From contig NZ_FNTF01000002.1 of NCBI RefSeq assembly GCF_900105495.1, forward strand, positions 2,455,501 to 2,519,500: DNA of 64,000 bases. Reading direction: 5' to 3'. The notes under the pieces are model-generated. The model searched no databases, was not told the origin of the DNA, and saw nothing but the letters and a program-made list of their open reading frames with translations. Source of the DNA: Pseudomonas frederiksbergensis (GTDB lineage Bacteria > Pseudomonadota > Gammaproteobacteria > Pseudomonadales > Pseudomonadaceae). Below are positions 17,051 to 25,907 of the stretch, one piece after another. Position numbers and translations under genes: made by a program. Positions within the stretch are counted from its first letter, which is position 1, and each line of letters begins with the position of its first letter.

Positions 17051-17829
17051 TGACTTACACCACCAATGAAATGATGACCGTCGCTGCTGCCCGTCGTTTG
17101 AAAAACGGTTCGGTGTGTTTCGTCGGCATCGGCCTGCCGTCGAAAGCCGCCAACCTGGCGCGTCTGACTTCCTCGCCGGATGTAGTCCTTATCTATGAAT
17201 CGGGTCCGATTGGTGCCAAGCCAAGCGTACTGCCGCTGTCGATCGGTGACGGCGAGTTGGCGGAAACCGCTGACACTGTCGTCCCGACCGGTGAGATTTT
17301 TCGCTATTGGTTGCAGGGCGGGCGCATCGACGTCGGTTTCCTCGGCGCCGCGCAAGTCGACCGCTTCGGCAACATCAACACCACCGTGGTCGGCGACTAC
17401 CATCAGCCGAAAGTCCGCCTGCCGGGTGCCGGCGGTGCGCCAGAGATCGCTGGTTCGGCGAAAAGCGTGTTGATCATCCTCAAGCAGTCGGCGCGTTCCT
17501 TTGTCGACAAACTCGATTTCATTACTTCGGTCGGCCATGGCGAGGGCGGTGATTCGCGCAAGCGTCTCGGCCTGCCGGGCGCTGGCCCGGTCGGCATCAT
17601 TACCGACCTGTGCATCATGGAACCGGAAGCCGGCACCCATGAATTCGTGGTCACTGCGCTGCACCCGGGCGTGACCCGTGAGCAAGTGACCGCGGCTACC
17701 GGTTGGGCGATTCGCTTCGCCGACCATGTTGAAAACACCGCCGAGCCGACCGAAGTCGAACTGAAGGCGCTGCGTGATCTGGAAGCCCGCACCGCCGCCG
17801 CCCACGGCCAAGCACCGGGAGAAGCCTGA
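17050..17829 (+). CDS. pcaJ: 3-oxoadipate CoA-transferase subunit B (CatJ-type)
   Basis: A 259-residue partner of the preceding subunit. The likely catalytic glutamate is E50 in [13 protein letters not shown], equivalent to the residue that forms the enzyme-CoA thioester in family I CoA-transferases. A glycine-rich segment [13 protein letters not shown] precedes it. Coupled to pcaI by a TAATG overlap and to pcaF by a TGATG overlap, so the three genes form one tight translational unit. Confidence 0.93.
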   Translation: MTYTTNEMMTVAAARRLKNGSVCFVGIGLPSKAANLARLTSSPDVVLIYESGPIGAKPSVLPLSIGDGELAETADTVVPTGEIFRYWLQGGRIDVGFLGAAQVDRFGNINTTVVGDYHQPKVRLPGAGGAPEIAGSAKSVLIILKQSARSFVDKLDFITSVGHGEGGDSRKRLGLPGAGPVGIITDLCIMEPEAGTHEFVVTALHPGVTREQVTAATGWAIRFADHVENTAEPTEVELKALRDLEARTAAAHGQAPGEA

Positions 17830-19031
17830 TGCGTGACGTTTATATCTGCGATGCGATTCGCACCCCCATCGGCCGTTTCGGCGGTGGCTTGTCGGCGGTT
17901 CGTGCCGACGATCTGGCCGCCGTGCCGATCAAGGCGCTGATGGAGCGCAACCCGTCGGTGGACTGGAGCGCAGTGGACGAGGTGTTCCTCGGTTGCGCCA
18001 ACCAGGCCGGCGAAGACAACCGTAACGTGGCGCGCATGGCGTTGTTGCTGGCGGGCCTGCCGGAAACCATTCCGGGCGTGACCCTCAATCGCCTCTGCGC
18101 CTCGGGTATGGATGCCATCGGCACGGCGTTCCGCGCCATCGCCAGTGGCGAGATGGAGCTGGCAATTGCTGGCGGCGTCGAGTCGATGTCCCGCGCACCG
18201 TTCGTGATGGGCAAGGCCGATGCGGCGTTCTCGCGCAACATGAAGCTGGAAGACACCACCATCGGCTGGCGTTTCATCAACCCGTTGATGAAAGCCCAAT
18301 ACGGCGTGGATGCGATGCCACAGACCGCCGACAACGTGGCTGACGATTACGAAATTTCCCGCGAGGATCAGGACGCTTTCGCACTGCGCAGTCAGCAGCG
18401 GACAGCCGCCGCGCAAGCCGCAGGATTTTTCGCCGAAGAAATCGTTGAAGTGCGGATTGCCCACAAGAAAGGGGAAAGTGTCGTCAGCCAGGATGAGCAT
18501 CCGCGCGCCGACACCACCCTGGAAACCCTGGCCAAACTCAAACCGGTCAATGGCCCCGACAAAACCGTCACCGCCGGTAATGCTTCCGGAGTGAACGACG
18601 GTGCGGCCGCATTGATTCTGGCCTCCGCCGAAGCGGTGAAGAAGCACGGCCTGACCGCCCGCGCCAAAGTGCTGGGCATGTCGAGCGCCGGTGTCGCACC
18701 CCGGGTGATGGGGATCGGCCCGGTGCCTGCGGTGCGCAAACTGACCGAGCGTCTCGGCCTGGCCGTCAGCGATTTCGACGTGATCGAACTCAACGAAGCC
18801 TTCGCCAGCCAGGGTTTGGCGGTGCTGCGCGAACTGGGGCTGGAGGATGACGCGGCCCAGGTCAACCCCAACGGTGGCGCCATTGCCTTGGGCCATCCGT
18901 TGGGCATGAGCGGCGCCCGCCTGGTCCTGACCGCGCTGCATCAGCTGGAAAAGACCGGTGGCAAGAAAGGTCTGGCGACCATGTGCGTCGGCGTCGGCCA
19001 GGGTCTGGCCTTGGCGATCGAACGGGTCTGA
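17829..19031 (+). CDS. pcaF: Beta-ketoadipyl-CoA thiolase
   Basis: A 400-residue thiolase that cleaves 3-oxoadipyl-CoA to succinyl-CoA and acetyl-CoA, the last step of the pathway. The acyl-accepting cysteine is C90 ([11 protein letters not shown]). The second active-site signatures are [17 protein letters not shown] and the C-terminal CVGVGQG cysteine loop. Length matches PcaF of other pseudomonads. Its start overlaps the pcaJ stop (TGATG). Confidence 0.95.
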   Translation: MRDVYICDAIRTPIGRFGGGLSAVRADDLAAVPIKALMERNPSVDWSAVDEVFLGCANQAGEDNRNVARMALLLAGLPETIPGVTLNRLCASGMDAIGTAFRAIASGEMELAIAGGVESMSRAPFVMGKADAAFSRNMKLEDTTIGWRFINPLMKAQYGVDAMPQTADNVADDYEISREDQDAFALRSQQRTAAAQAAGFFAEEIVEVRIAHKKGESVVSQDEHPRADTTLETLAKLKPVNGPDKTVTAGNASGVNDGAAALILASAEAVKKHGLTARAKVLGMSSAGVAPRVMGIGPVPAVRKLTERLGLAVSDFDVIELNEAFASQGLAVLRELGLEDDAAQVNPNGGAIALGHPLGMSGARLVLTALHQLEKTGGKKGLATMCVGVGQGLALAIERV

Positions 19032-19068
19032 CGCGTAGCGTTGATGAATAAGAACAGAGGAAAGCTCC

Positions 19069-19773
19069 ATGACTGACAAGCCTGGTTACCGCCGCCCGCA
19101 AGAGGGCACCCAGCCGGAATACCTGCACCCGGCCTATCAATCCACCAACCGTCGCTCGCCGTCCAAGCCGTTGGTGTTTTTGCCCCATTCGCTGTCGGAA
19201 ATTACCGGTCCGACCATCGGTGCCGAGCGCATTCAAGCGCAGGACAACGACCTGACCGCCCAGCACAAGGGCGAGCCACTGGGCGAGCGCATCATCATTC
19301 ATGGCCGCGTGCTGGATGAAGATGGTTTGCCGGTGCCGGGGATTCTGGTGGAAATCTGGCAGGCCAACGCCGCCGGTCGCTACAACCATGATCGCGATCT
19401 GCACGACGCACCGCTGGACCCGAATTTCACCGGCACTGGCCGCACCGTGACCGACGCCGATGGCTGGTATCAATTCCAGACCATCAAGCCCGGCGCCTAT
19501 CCGTGGGGCAACCACCACAACGCATGGCGCCCGGCACACATCCATTTCTCACTGTTCGGGCCGAGCATTCTGACGCGGCTGGTCACGCAGATGTATTTCC
19601 CGGGCGATCCGCTGCTGGCGTATGACCCGATCTACAACTGCGTACCGGATACCAGCGCCAAAGAGCGTTTGATCGCCAGTTTCGACCTGGAAAAAACCAT
19701 CCCTTCCTATGCCCTCGGTTATCGCTGGGACATCGTCTTGCGCGGCCGCGAAGCCACGCCGATGGAGAAATAA
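19069..19773 (+). CDS. pcaH: Protocatechuate 3,4-dioxygenase beta subunit
   Basis: A 234-residue subunit carrying the non-haem Fe(III). The four iron ligands are readable: Y105 in AGRYNH, Y144 in GAYPWGN, and H157 and H159 in RPAHIHF, three residues offset from the P. putida mature numbering. The enzyme opens protocatechuate to 3-carboxy-cis,cis-muconate. The start has an AGAGGAAAG ribosome site. In P. putida and P. aeruginosa, pcaHG lies away from the other pca genes; here it follows pcaF by 37 bases and precedes pcaG by one base. Confidence 0.97.
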   Translation: MTDKPGYRRPQEGTQPEYLHPAYQSTNRRSPSKPLVFLPHSLSEITGPTIGAERIQAQDNDLTAQHKGEPLGERIIIHGRVLDEDGLPVPGILVEIWQANAAGRYNHDRDLHDAPLDPNFTGTGRTVTDADGWYQFQTIKPGAYPWGNHHNAWRPAHIHFSLFGPSILTRLVTQMYFPGDPLLAYDPIYNCVPDTSAKERLIASFDLEKTIPSYALGYRWDIVLRGREATPMEK

Positions 19774-19774
19774 G

Positions 19775-20341
19775 ATGACGCTGAACGCGACCACATCCCA
19801 CACCGTCGGACCGTATTACCACATCGGTTTGACCTGGCTGAACCGCGAAGACCTGACCGTCGAACAAACCCTCGGCGAGCGCGTGGCGATCACCGGGCAA
19901 GTCATCGATGGCAACGGCGACATCGTTAACGACGCGATGCTGGAAGTCTGGCAGGCCAACGCCGCCGGCAAGTATGACCACCCCGAAGACGATCAGGACA
20001 AACCCCTGGACCCGAACTTCGAAGGGTTTGGCCGGGTGCCGGTGGATGCCGAAGGGCGCTTCCGTTTCACCACGATCAAGCCGGGCAAGGTGGAAGGCCT
20101 GAAAGGCACGACTCAGGCGCCGCATCTGGTGGTGCTGGTGTTTGCTCGCGGGCTGGTGAAGCACTTGCTGACGCGGATTTACTTTGACGGCGAACCGGCC
20201 AACGTGGCGGATCCGCTGCTGGAATGTGTGCCGGCTGAACGTCGCAGCACCTTGCTGGCGAAGCAGGATGCATCCGGTGTGTACCAGTGGAATGTGATCC
20301 TGCAGGGCACCGACGCCGAGACGGTGTTCTTCGATTATTGA
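19775..20341 (+). CDS. pcaG: Protocatechuate 3,4-dioxygenase alpha subunit
   Basis: A 188-residue subunit that shares the fold of PcaH ([26 protein letters not shown]) but lacks the iron ligands, and completes the substrate pocket of the heteromer. The ATG at 19775 lies one base after the pcaH stop with GGAG at the pcaH end. A longer reading frame from 19709 would overlap pcaH in another frame and is not protein-like. An inverted repeat (20350-20455) begins eight bases after its stop. Confidence 0.96.
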   Translation: MTLNATTSHTVGPYYHIGLTWLNREDLTVEQTLGERVAITGQVIDGNGDIVNDAMLEVWQANAAGKYDHPEDDQDKPLDPNFEGFGRVPVDAEGRFRFTTIKPGKVEGLKGTTQAPHLVVLVFARGLVKHLLTRIYFDGEPANVADPLLECVPAERRSTLLAKQDASGVYQWNVILQGTDAETVFFDY

Positions 20342-20349
20342 TTCCAACC

Positions 20350-20455
20350 TGATCGTTCCCACGCTCTGCGTGGGAATGCCGCCATGGACGCTCTGCGTCC
20401 ACTGTGACGCGGAGCGTCACGGGATGCATTCCCACGCAGAGCGTGGGAACGATCA
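20350..20455. repeat. GATCGTTCCCACGC-family inverted repeat, copy C
   Basis: Outer arms TGATCGTTCCCACGC and GCGTGGGAACGATCA. The inner region differs from copies A and B and reads GACGCTCTGCGTCC with ACGCGGAGCGTCAC. It separates pcaG from pcaT inside the pca cluster, so it may shape the relative expression of upstream and downstream genes. Confidence 0.9.
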
Positions 20456-20533
20456 GTGTGAAGAGTGCATCGTTGAAACGGGATCGTTAAGAAGTGTGTT
20501 TAGGCTTTTGCAGTCCCCATTGAGTAAAAAACA

Positions 20534-21838
20534 ATGACAACCAACACCGCTACTACAGCCCTCTACACCGGCGAAGAGCGCAGTAAAAGGATCTTCGCGA
20601 TTGTCGGCGCCTCGTCCGGCAACCTCGTCGAATGGTTCGACTTCTACGTCTACGCCTTCTGCGCGATCTATTTCGCCCCTGCCTTTTTTCCGTCCGATAA
20701 CCCGACTGTGCAGCTGGTGAATACGGCTGGCGTATTCGCCGCCGGGTTCCTGATGCGGCCTATCGGCGGCTGGATCTTCGGCCGGCTGGCGGACAAGCAT
20801 GGACGCAAGAATTCGATGTTGATCTCGATTCTGATGATGTGCTTCGGTTCGTTGCTCATCGCTTGCCTGCCGACCTACAAGGACATCGGCGTCTGGGCGC
20901 CGATCATGCTGCTGTTCGCCCGCTTGTTGCAGGGGCTGTCGGTGGGCGGTGAGTATGGGACCACCGCGACCTACATGAGCGAAGTCGCCCTCAAGGGCCA
21001 GCGCGGTTTCTTCGCCTCGTTCCAGTACGTGACGCTGATCGGCGGGCAATTGCTGGCGGTGTCGCTGGTAGTGGTCCTGCAACAAATCCTCACTGAGGAT
21101 GATTTGCGCGCCTATGGCTGGCGGATCCCGTTTGTCGTCGGTGCGGCGGCAGCGTTGATTTCGCTGTTCCTGCGTCGCTCGCTCAAGGAAACCACCAGCA
21201 AGGAAATGCGCGAAAACAAGGACGCCGGCAGCATCCGTGCGCTGTTCCGCGACCACAAGGCTGCGTTCATTACCGTGCTCGGTTACACCGCCGGTGGCTC
21301 GCTGATTTTCTACACCTTCACCACGTACATGCAGAAGTACCTGGTGAACACCGCCGGCATGCACGCCAAGACCGCCAGCTACATCATGACCGGCGCACTG
21401 TTCCTTTATATGTGCATGCAGCCGCTGTTCGGCATGCTCGCGGACAAGATCGGTCGACGTAACTCGATGCTGTGGTTCGGCGCGCTGGGGACGTTGTTCA
21501 CCGTGCCGATCCTGCTGAGCCTGAAAAGCGTCAGCAGCCCGTTCCTGGCCTTCGTACTGATTACCGTGGCACTGGCGATCGTCAGTTTTTACACTTCCAT
21601 CAGTGGCCTGGTAAAAGCCGAAATGTTCCCGCCGCAAGTGCGCGCATTGGGCGTCGGCCTGGCGTACGCGGTGGCGAATGCAATCTTCGGTGGTTCGGCG
21701 GAATATGTGGCCCTGAGCCTCAAGGCCGTGGGCATGGAAAACTCCTTCTACTGGTACGTCACGGTGATGATGGCGGTGGCGTTCCTGTTCAGTCTGCGCT
21801 TGCCGAAACAGGCGAAGTATTTGGAAAACGACCTTTGA
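20534..21838 (+). CDS. pcaT: Dicarboxylate/beta-ketoadipate transporter PcaT (MFS, metabolite:H+ symporter branch)
   Basis: A 434-residue MFS protein of the alpha-ketoglutarate permease type. It shows the family opening [18 protein letters not shown] (about residues 25-42), the loop [13 protein letters not shown], and [19 protein letters not shown]. In P. putida, PcaT imports beta-ketoadipate. The ribosome site is weak (GAGTAA). It follows pcaHG across the inverted repeat and is 45 bases from pcaB, so pcaTBDC probably form one transcript. Confidence 0.92.
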   Translation: MTTNTATTALYTGEERSKRIFAIVGASSGNLVEWFDFYVYAFCAIYFAPAFFPSDNPTVQLVNTAGVFAAGFLMRPIGGWIFGRLADKHGRKNSMLISILMMCFGSLLIACLPTYKDIGVWAPIMLLFARLLQGLSVGGEYGTTATYMSEVALKGQRGFFASFQYVTLIGGQLLAVSLVVVLQQILTEDDLRAYGWRIPFVVGAAAALISLFLRRSLKETTSKEMRENKDAGSIRALFRDHKAAFITVLGYTAGGSLIFYTFTTYMQKYLVNTAGMHAKTASYIMTGALFLYMCMQPLFGMLADKIGRRNSMLWFGALGTLFTVPILLSLKSVSSPFLAFVLITVALAIVSFYTSISGLVKAEMFPPQVRALGVGLAYAVANAIFGGSAEYVALSLKAVGMENSFYWYVTVMMAVAFLFSLRLPKQAKYLENDL

Positions 21839-21883
21839 TCTTTACCCGTGGGCCGGCGTGGCCCACGCCTCCAGGGACTGCTT

Positions 21884-23248
21884 ATGAATGAGCGACCGGG
21901 CAATCAATTATTCGATGTCTATTTCACCGCCCGCGACATGCGTGAGGTGTTCTGCGATCAGGGGCGGGTTCAGGCAATGCTTGATTTTGAAGCGGCACTG
22001 GCTCGGGCCGAGGCGCGAGTCGGGCTGATTCCGCAAACGGCTGTCGCGCCGATTGAAGCGGCGTGTCAGGCCGGGCATTACGACTTTGCGGCTCTCGGCG
22101 AGGCGATTGCCACGGCGGGCAATTCGGCGATTCCGTTGGTCAAGGTGCTGGGTAAACAGATCGCGGCCAACCATGCCGAAGCCGAGCGCTATGTGCATCT
22201 GGGCGCGACCAGCCAGGACGTGATGGACACCGGCCTGGTGTTGCAACTGCGTGGCGCGCTGGCGCTGATCGAAAGCGATCTGGCGCAACTGGGCGAAACG
22301 CTGGCGACCCAGGCGTTACGCTACGTCGCCACACCGCTGGCCGGGCGCACCTGGTTACAGCACGCGACACCCGTCACCCTCGGCATGAAAATCGCCGGTT
22401 GGCTGGGAGCGGTCACTCGCAGCCGCCAACGTCTGCAACAACTCAAACCGCGGCTGCTGGTGCTGCAATTCGGCGGCGCCTCCGGAACCCTGGCGGCCCT
22501 CGGCGAGCAGGCGATGCCGATTGCCCAGGCGCTGGCTGAAGAATTGAAACTGACACTGCCGGATCAATCTTGGCACACCCAGCGAGATCGCTTGGTGGAG
22601 TTCGGCTCGGTACTGGGATTGATCGCCGGCAGCCTCGGCAAACTCGGCCGTGACATCAGCCTGCTGATGCAGACCGAAGCCGCTGAAGTGTTCGAACCAT
22701 CCGCGCCGGGCAAGGGCGGTTCTTCGACCATGCCGCACAAGCGCAACCCGGTGGGCGCGGCAGTGCTGATCAGTGCTGCAACGCGGGTTCCGGGTTTGCT
22801 CTCGACGCTGTTCAGCGCCATGCCTCAAGAACACGAGCGCAGCCTGGGCCTGTGGCATGCCGAGTGGGAAACCCTGCCGGAGATTTGCTGCCTGGTGTCC
22901 GGCAGTCTGAAACAAGCGTTGCTGGTGACGGATGGGCTGGAAGTGGACGCCGAGCGCATGGCCCGAAACCTCGATCTGACCCAAGGGCTGGTGCTCGCCG
23001 AAGCGGTGAGCATCGTCCTCGCCCAACGGGTCGGCCGCGACACCGCGCACCATTTGCTGGAGCAATGCTGCAAGCGCGCGGTGGCTGAACGACGTCATTT
23101 GCGAGCGGTACTCGGCGACGAGCCGCAAGTGACCGCCGAACTGTCGGATGCTGAACTCGATCATTTGCTGGACCCCGCCCATTACCTCGGTCAGGCCCAT
23201 ACCTGGGTCGAGCGAGCGGTGGCTGAACATTCTGCGTTGACTGCCTGA
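21884..23248 (+). CDS. pcaB: 3-carboxy-cis,cis-muconate cycloisomerase
   Basis: A 454-residue member of the fumarase/argininosuccinase superfamily that lactonises 3-carboxymuconate to gamma-carboxymuconolactone. The superfamily signature SSTMPHKRNP is at 280-289, preceded by GKGG, and the conserved HLGATSQDVMDT stretch is at 105-116. The ATG at 21884 is chosen because it has CAGGGAC upstream and gives the usual PcaB N-terminus (NQLFDVYFTARDM). It is 11 bases from pcaD. Confidence 0.96.
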   Translation: MNERPGNQLFDVYFTARDMREVFCDQGRVQAMLDFEAALARAEARVGLIPQTAVAPIEAACQAGHYDFAALGEAIATAGNSAIPLVKVLGKQIAANHAEAERYVHLGATSQDVMDTGLVLQLRGALALIESDLAQLGETLATQALRYVATPLAGRTWLQHATPVTLGMKIAGWLGAVTRSRQRLQQLKPRLLVLQFGGASGTLAALGEQAMPIAQALAEELKLTLPDQSWHTQRDRLVEFGSVLGLIAGSLGKLGRDISLLMQTEAAEVFEPSAPGKGGSSTMPHKRNPVGAAVLISAATRVPGLLSTLFSAMPQEHERSLGLWHAEWETLPEICCLVSGSLKQALLVTDGLEVDAERMARNLDLTQGLVLAEAVSIVLAQRVGRDTAHHLLEQCCKRAVAERRHLRAVLGDEPQVTAELSDAELDHLLDPAHYLGQAHTWVERAVAEHSALTA

Positions 23249-23259
23249 AGGAGATTGCT

Positions 23260-24066
23260 GTGGCTTTCGTACAACTCGCCGAGGGCGAACTGCACTACCA
23301 GATTCAAGGGCCGCAACTCGATGGCCCGGTGGATGCGCCGGTGCTGGTGCTGTCCAACTCGCTGGGCACCAACCTGCACATGTGGGACGCGCAAATTGCG
23401 GCGTTCACCGAGCATTTTCGCGTGCTGCGTTTCGACACCCGGGGTCATGGCCAATCGCTGGTTACGCCGGGGCCATACAGCATCGAGCAACTGGGCCATG
23501 ACGTGCTGGCGCTGCTGGATGCGTTGCACATCGAACGCGCGCATTTCTGCGGTCTGTCCATGGGCGGGCTGATTGGCCAGTGGCTGGGGATCAACGCGGG
23601 TGATCGCCTGAACAAACTGGTGGTGTGCAACACCGCGGCGAAAATCGGCGATCCGTCGGTGTGGAATCCGCGCATTGAAACCGTGCTGCGTGACGGTCCG
23701 GCCGCCATGGTCGCGCTGCGTGATGCGTCGATTGCACGCTGGTTCACCGCGGATTTTGCTGAAGCCAATCCTGCTGCCGCGAAAAAAATCACGGACATGC
23801 TCGCGGCCACCTCGCCTGAAGGCTATGCCGCGAATTGTGCCGCCGTGCGCGATGCCGATTTCCGCGCTCAGCTGTCCTCGATCAAGGTGCCGCTGCTGGT
23901 CATCGCCGGCACCGAAGACCCGGTCACGCCGCCGTCCGGCGGGCACTTCATTCAGGAACACGTGCAGGGCGCCGAGTACGCCGAGTTCTATGCCGCGCAC
24001 TTGTCCAACGTCCAGGCTGGCGCTGCGTTCAGTGACCGGGTTGTGACGTTTTTGTCAGCTGATTAA
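23260..24066 (+). CDS. pcaD: 3-oxoadipate enol-lactone hydrolase
   Basis: A 268-residue alpha/beta hydrolase that hydrolyses beta-ketoadipate enol-lactone to beta-ketoadipate. The nucleophile is S100 in CGLSMGGLIG. The acid is in AGTEDPVTPP and the histidine in AAHLSNVQ. The GTG start at 23260 has GAAGGAG six bases upstream. PcaD and PcaC are separate genes here, not fused into PcaL as in some Actinobacteria. Confidence 0.96.
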   Translation: MAFVQLAEGELHYQIQGPQLDGPVDAPVLVLSNSLGTNLHMWDAQIAAFTEHFRVLRFDTRGHGQSLVTPGPYSIEQLGHDVLALLDALHIERAHFCGLSMGGLIGQWLGINAGDRLNKLVVCNTAAKIGDPSVWNPRIETVLRDGPAAMVALRDASIARWFTADFAEANPAAAKKITDMLAATSPEGYAANCAAVRDADFRAQLSSIKVPLLVIAGTEDPVTPPSGGHFIQEHVQGAEYAEFYAAHLSNVQAGAAFSDRVVTFLSAD

Positions 24067-24076
24067 GGGGATTGTT

Positions 24077-24469
24077 GTGGACGAGAAACAACGTTACGAC
24101 GAGGGCCTGAAAGTCCGTCGCGCGGTACTCGGTGACGCCCACGTCGACCGCAGCCTGAATGCGCTGACCGAGTTCAACTCGGAATTTCAGGAAATGATCA
24201 CCCGCCATGCCTGGGGCGACATCTGGACCCGTCCGGGGCTGCCGCGTCATACCCGCAGCCTGATCACCATCGCTATGCTGATCGGCATGAACCGCAATGA
24301 AGAACTCAAGCTGCACCTGCGCGCCGCCGCCAACAACGGCGTGACCCGCGGTGAGATCAAGGAAGTGATCATGCAGAGCGCGATCTACTGCGGCATTCCG
24401 GCAGCGAACGCGACATTCCACCTGGCGGAGTCGGTGTGGGATGAATTGGGGGTTGAATCGCGGGAGTGA
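24077..24469 (+). CDS. pcaC: Gamma-carboxymuconolactone decarboxylase
   Basis: A 130-residue decarboxylase forming beta-ketoadipate enol-lactone, the step between PcaB and PcaD. Conserved CMD-family stretches are FQEMITRHAWGDIWTRPGL and the helix EIKEVIMQSAIYCGIPAAN, which carries the characteristic cysteine and the nearby proline. It has a GTG start at 24077 with AAGGGG upstream, ten bases after pcaD. It is the last gene of the cluster and is followed by three REP elements. Confidence 0.95.
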   Translation: MDEKQRYDEGLKVRRAVLGDAHVDRSLNALTEFNSEFQEMITRHAWGDIWTRPGLPRHTRSLITIAMLIGMNRNEELKLHLRAAANNGVTRGEIKEVIMQSAIYCGIPAANATFHLAESVWDELGVESRE

Positions 24470-24500
24470 GCCTGGCGATTTGCGGTGTCTGAGCTGACGC

Positions 24501-24660
24501 CATCGCGAGCAGGCTCACTCCTACAGTGATCCGGTTGTAACGCAATGCTTGTGTTCACAGAACATCCCCTGTGGGAGCGGGCTTGCTCGCGAAAGCGGTG
24601 GGTCAGCTTGCATCGATGCTGAAGGTTGAATCGCCATCGCGAGCAGGCTCGCTCCCACAT
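24501..24660. repeat. REP cluster (three elements in alternating orientation)
   Basis: REP cores lie at 24501-24526 (CATCGCGAGCAGGCTCACTCC), 24569-24592 (reverse orientation, GTGGGAGCGGGCTTGCTCGC) and 24635-24660. It fills the convergent gap between pcaC and the minus-strand methyltransferase gene and may protect both 3' ends. Confidence 0.9.
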
Positions 24661-24662
24661 TT

Positions 24663-25481
24663 TTAAACCGTGGCGACGATGAATATCCGTTTGAATGGAA
24701 ACAACGTGTGGCCGTCACTCTCCGGCGGGTAATGCGCATGCACGCGCATCAGGTAGTGATAGATGAACCGCGCCTGTTCATCGTCCTTCAACCCCCGCAT
24801 CACCGGGCGCAACGCCGAGACTTTGACCCAGTCATAGATCGGCGACTTGCCGTCGACAACCTGTAGCTGTTCGGTCTCCCAGATATCCAGTGTCCGGGTA
24901 ATCGGCGAGAGCAACCGATAGTAACTTTCCAACGACAACAGCGGCCGCGCCGCCATGGCCTCGCGCAATTGCGGTGTGCCCAGTGGTTTGCCTCCGGGGC
25001 CTGCGTCTTCAAGGGTGTCGAGCATCAGTTGATACCACTGCGCATCCCGCCAGTCGGGCATGTGCGCGGCCAGGCAACCACCCGGGTTGAGCTGGGCGAG
25101 CAGTCGCGGCAACAACTGTTCGTGACCACTGACGAAGTGCAGCACGGCGGCGGCGAACAGCAGGTCCGCCGGTTGTTCGGGTTGCCAGTCAAGTAGATCG
25201 CAGTGTTTCCACGACGCCTTGATCGGCAGGCAACGGGCTTCGTCCAGCATTTGCTCGGAACTGTCGATGCCCTGCAACTGCGCTCGAGGCCAGCGCTTGG
25301 CCAACCGTTGCGTGGCGATGCCGGTGCCGCATCCCAAGTCGTAGATGCGCTTGGGCTGTTTGAGTTCGACACGGTCGAGCAATTCATTCACCGGTCGTTG
25401 CCTGAGACGGGAAAACTGCTGGTACGCCTTGGCGTCCCAGTCGGTGCAGGCTTTCCCTGCCGATTCAAGTTTGACGCTCAT
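24663..25481 (-). CDS. tam: Trans-aconitate 2-methyltransferase-like SAM methyltransferase
   Basis: A 272-residue class I SAM methyltransferase. The SAM-binding loop is IYDLGCGTGIATQRLA (about residues 46-61), followed by the acidic GIDSSEQML strand. The C-terminal parts (YYRLLSPI, IYDWVKVSALRP, FPFKRIFIVA) parallel E. coli Tam, which methylates trans-aconitate that would otherwise inhibit aconitase. It has a good GAGAGGA ribosome site and starts 20 bases after the DUF1641 gene, so it belongs to an operon with the SQR-like gene. Its substrate in that setting is uncertain. Confidence 0.68.
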   Translation of the reverse strand: MSVKLESAGKACTDWDAKAYQQFSRLRQRPVNELLDRVELKQPKRIYDLGCGTGIATQRLAKRWPRAQLQGIDSSEQMLDEARCLPIKASWKHCDLLDWQPEQPADLLFAAAVLHFVSGHEQLLPRLLAQLNPGGCLAAHMPDWRDAQWYQLMLDTLEDAGPGGKPLGTPQLREAMAARPLLSLESYYRLLSPITRTLDIWETEQLQVVDGKSPIYDWVKVSALRPVMRGLKDDEQARFIYHYLMRVHAHYPPESDGHTLFPFKRIFIVATV

Positions 25482-25501
25482 GAGGTGATCCTCTCTGGCG
25501 G

Positions 25502-25885
25502 TTACAGTTGTCTTCCGATGACGTTCAATGTTTTCAGGACAACCGCCACGCCTTTGCGCGTGTCCGGGTCGTTCAGCAGTTTGAGCAACGCATAGACTCC
25601 CGGTGGCTCGGGGGCGGCGGCGACCTCGGCCTTGGCCAGGCGCACGGCGTTACTGACGGTCCAGGTGGCCGCCGTCGCGTTTTCGAACAATCGCGCCAGT
25701 TTTTCCACCATCGCTGCGTCCAGCAGGTCGGTCATGTCCGAGACCAGCGATAGCCCATCGACAATGTTGTCCAGCCGACCGCCGTCGATCAGCGGCTGAA
25801 GTTTCGCCATCAAGGCGGCGAGTCCTGGCGTTGCGGGCATGCCGGCAGCGCTGGTCGCCAGGGTTTCATCTGATAGGTTCGTCAC
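25502..25885 (-). CDS. DUF1641 family protein
   Basis: A protein of 127 residues if it begins at the GTG at 25885, which has GGGAGGA seven bases upstream. A longer ATG start at 25921 would overlap the preceding gene. The C-terminal DUF1641 stretch reads NDPDTRKGVAVVLKTLNVIG. The rest is Ala/Leu-rich helix. DUF1641 proteins commonly sit beside SQR-like flavoproteins or formate dehydrogenases, and here the flavoprotein gene ends 22 bases upstream. Function unknown; an accessory role to the flavoprotein is inferred. Confidence 0.78.
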   Translation of the reverse strand: MTNLSDETLATSAAGMPATPGLAALMAKLQPLIDGGRLDNIVDGLSLVSDMTDLLDAAMVEKLARLFENATAATWTVSNAVRLAKAEVAAAPEPPGVYALLKLLNDPDTRKGVAVVLKTLNVIGRQL

Positions 25886-25907
25886 GGGTTGTTCCTCCCT
25901 GAGCAGA

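Noticed and set aside
17403..19079. Minus-strand ORF of 558 codons
   Set aside because: Antisense to pcaJ and pcaF, which are certain.
24501..24660. Possible CRISPR-like array of three repeats
   Set aside because: The repeats alternate in orientation with unequal spacers, match the REP core found throughout the window, and have no cas genes.
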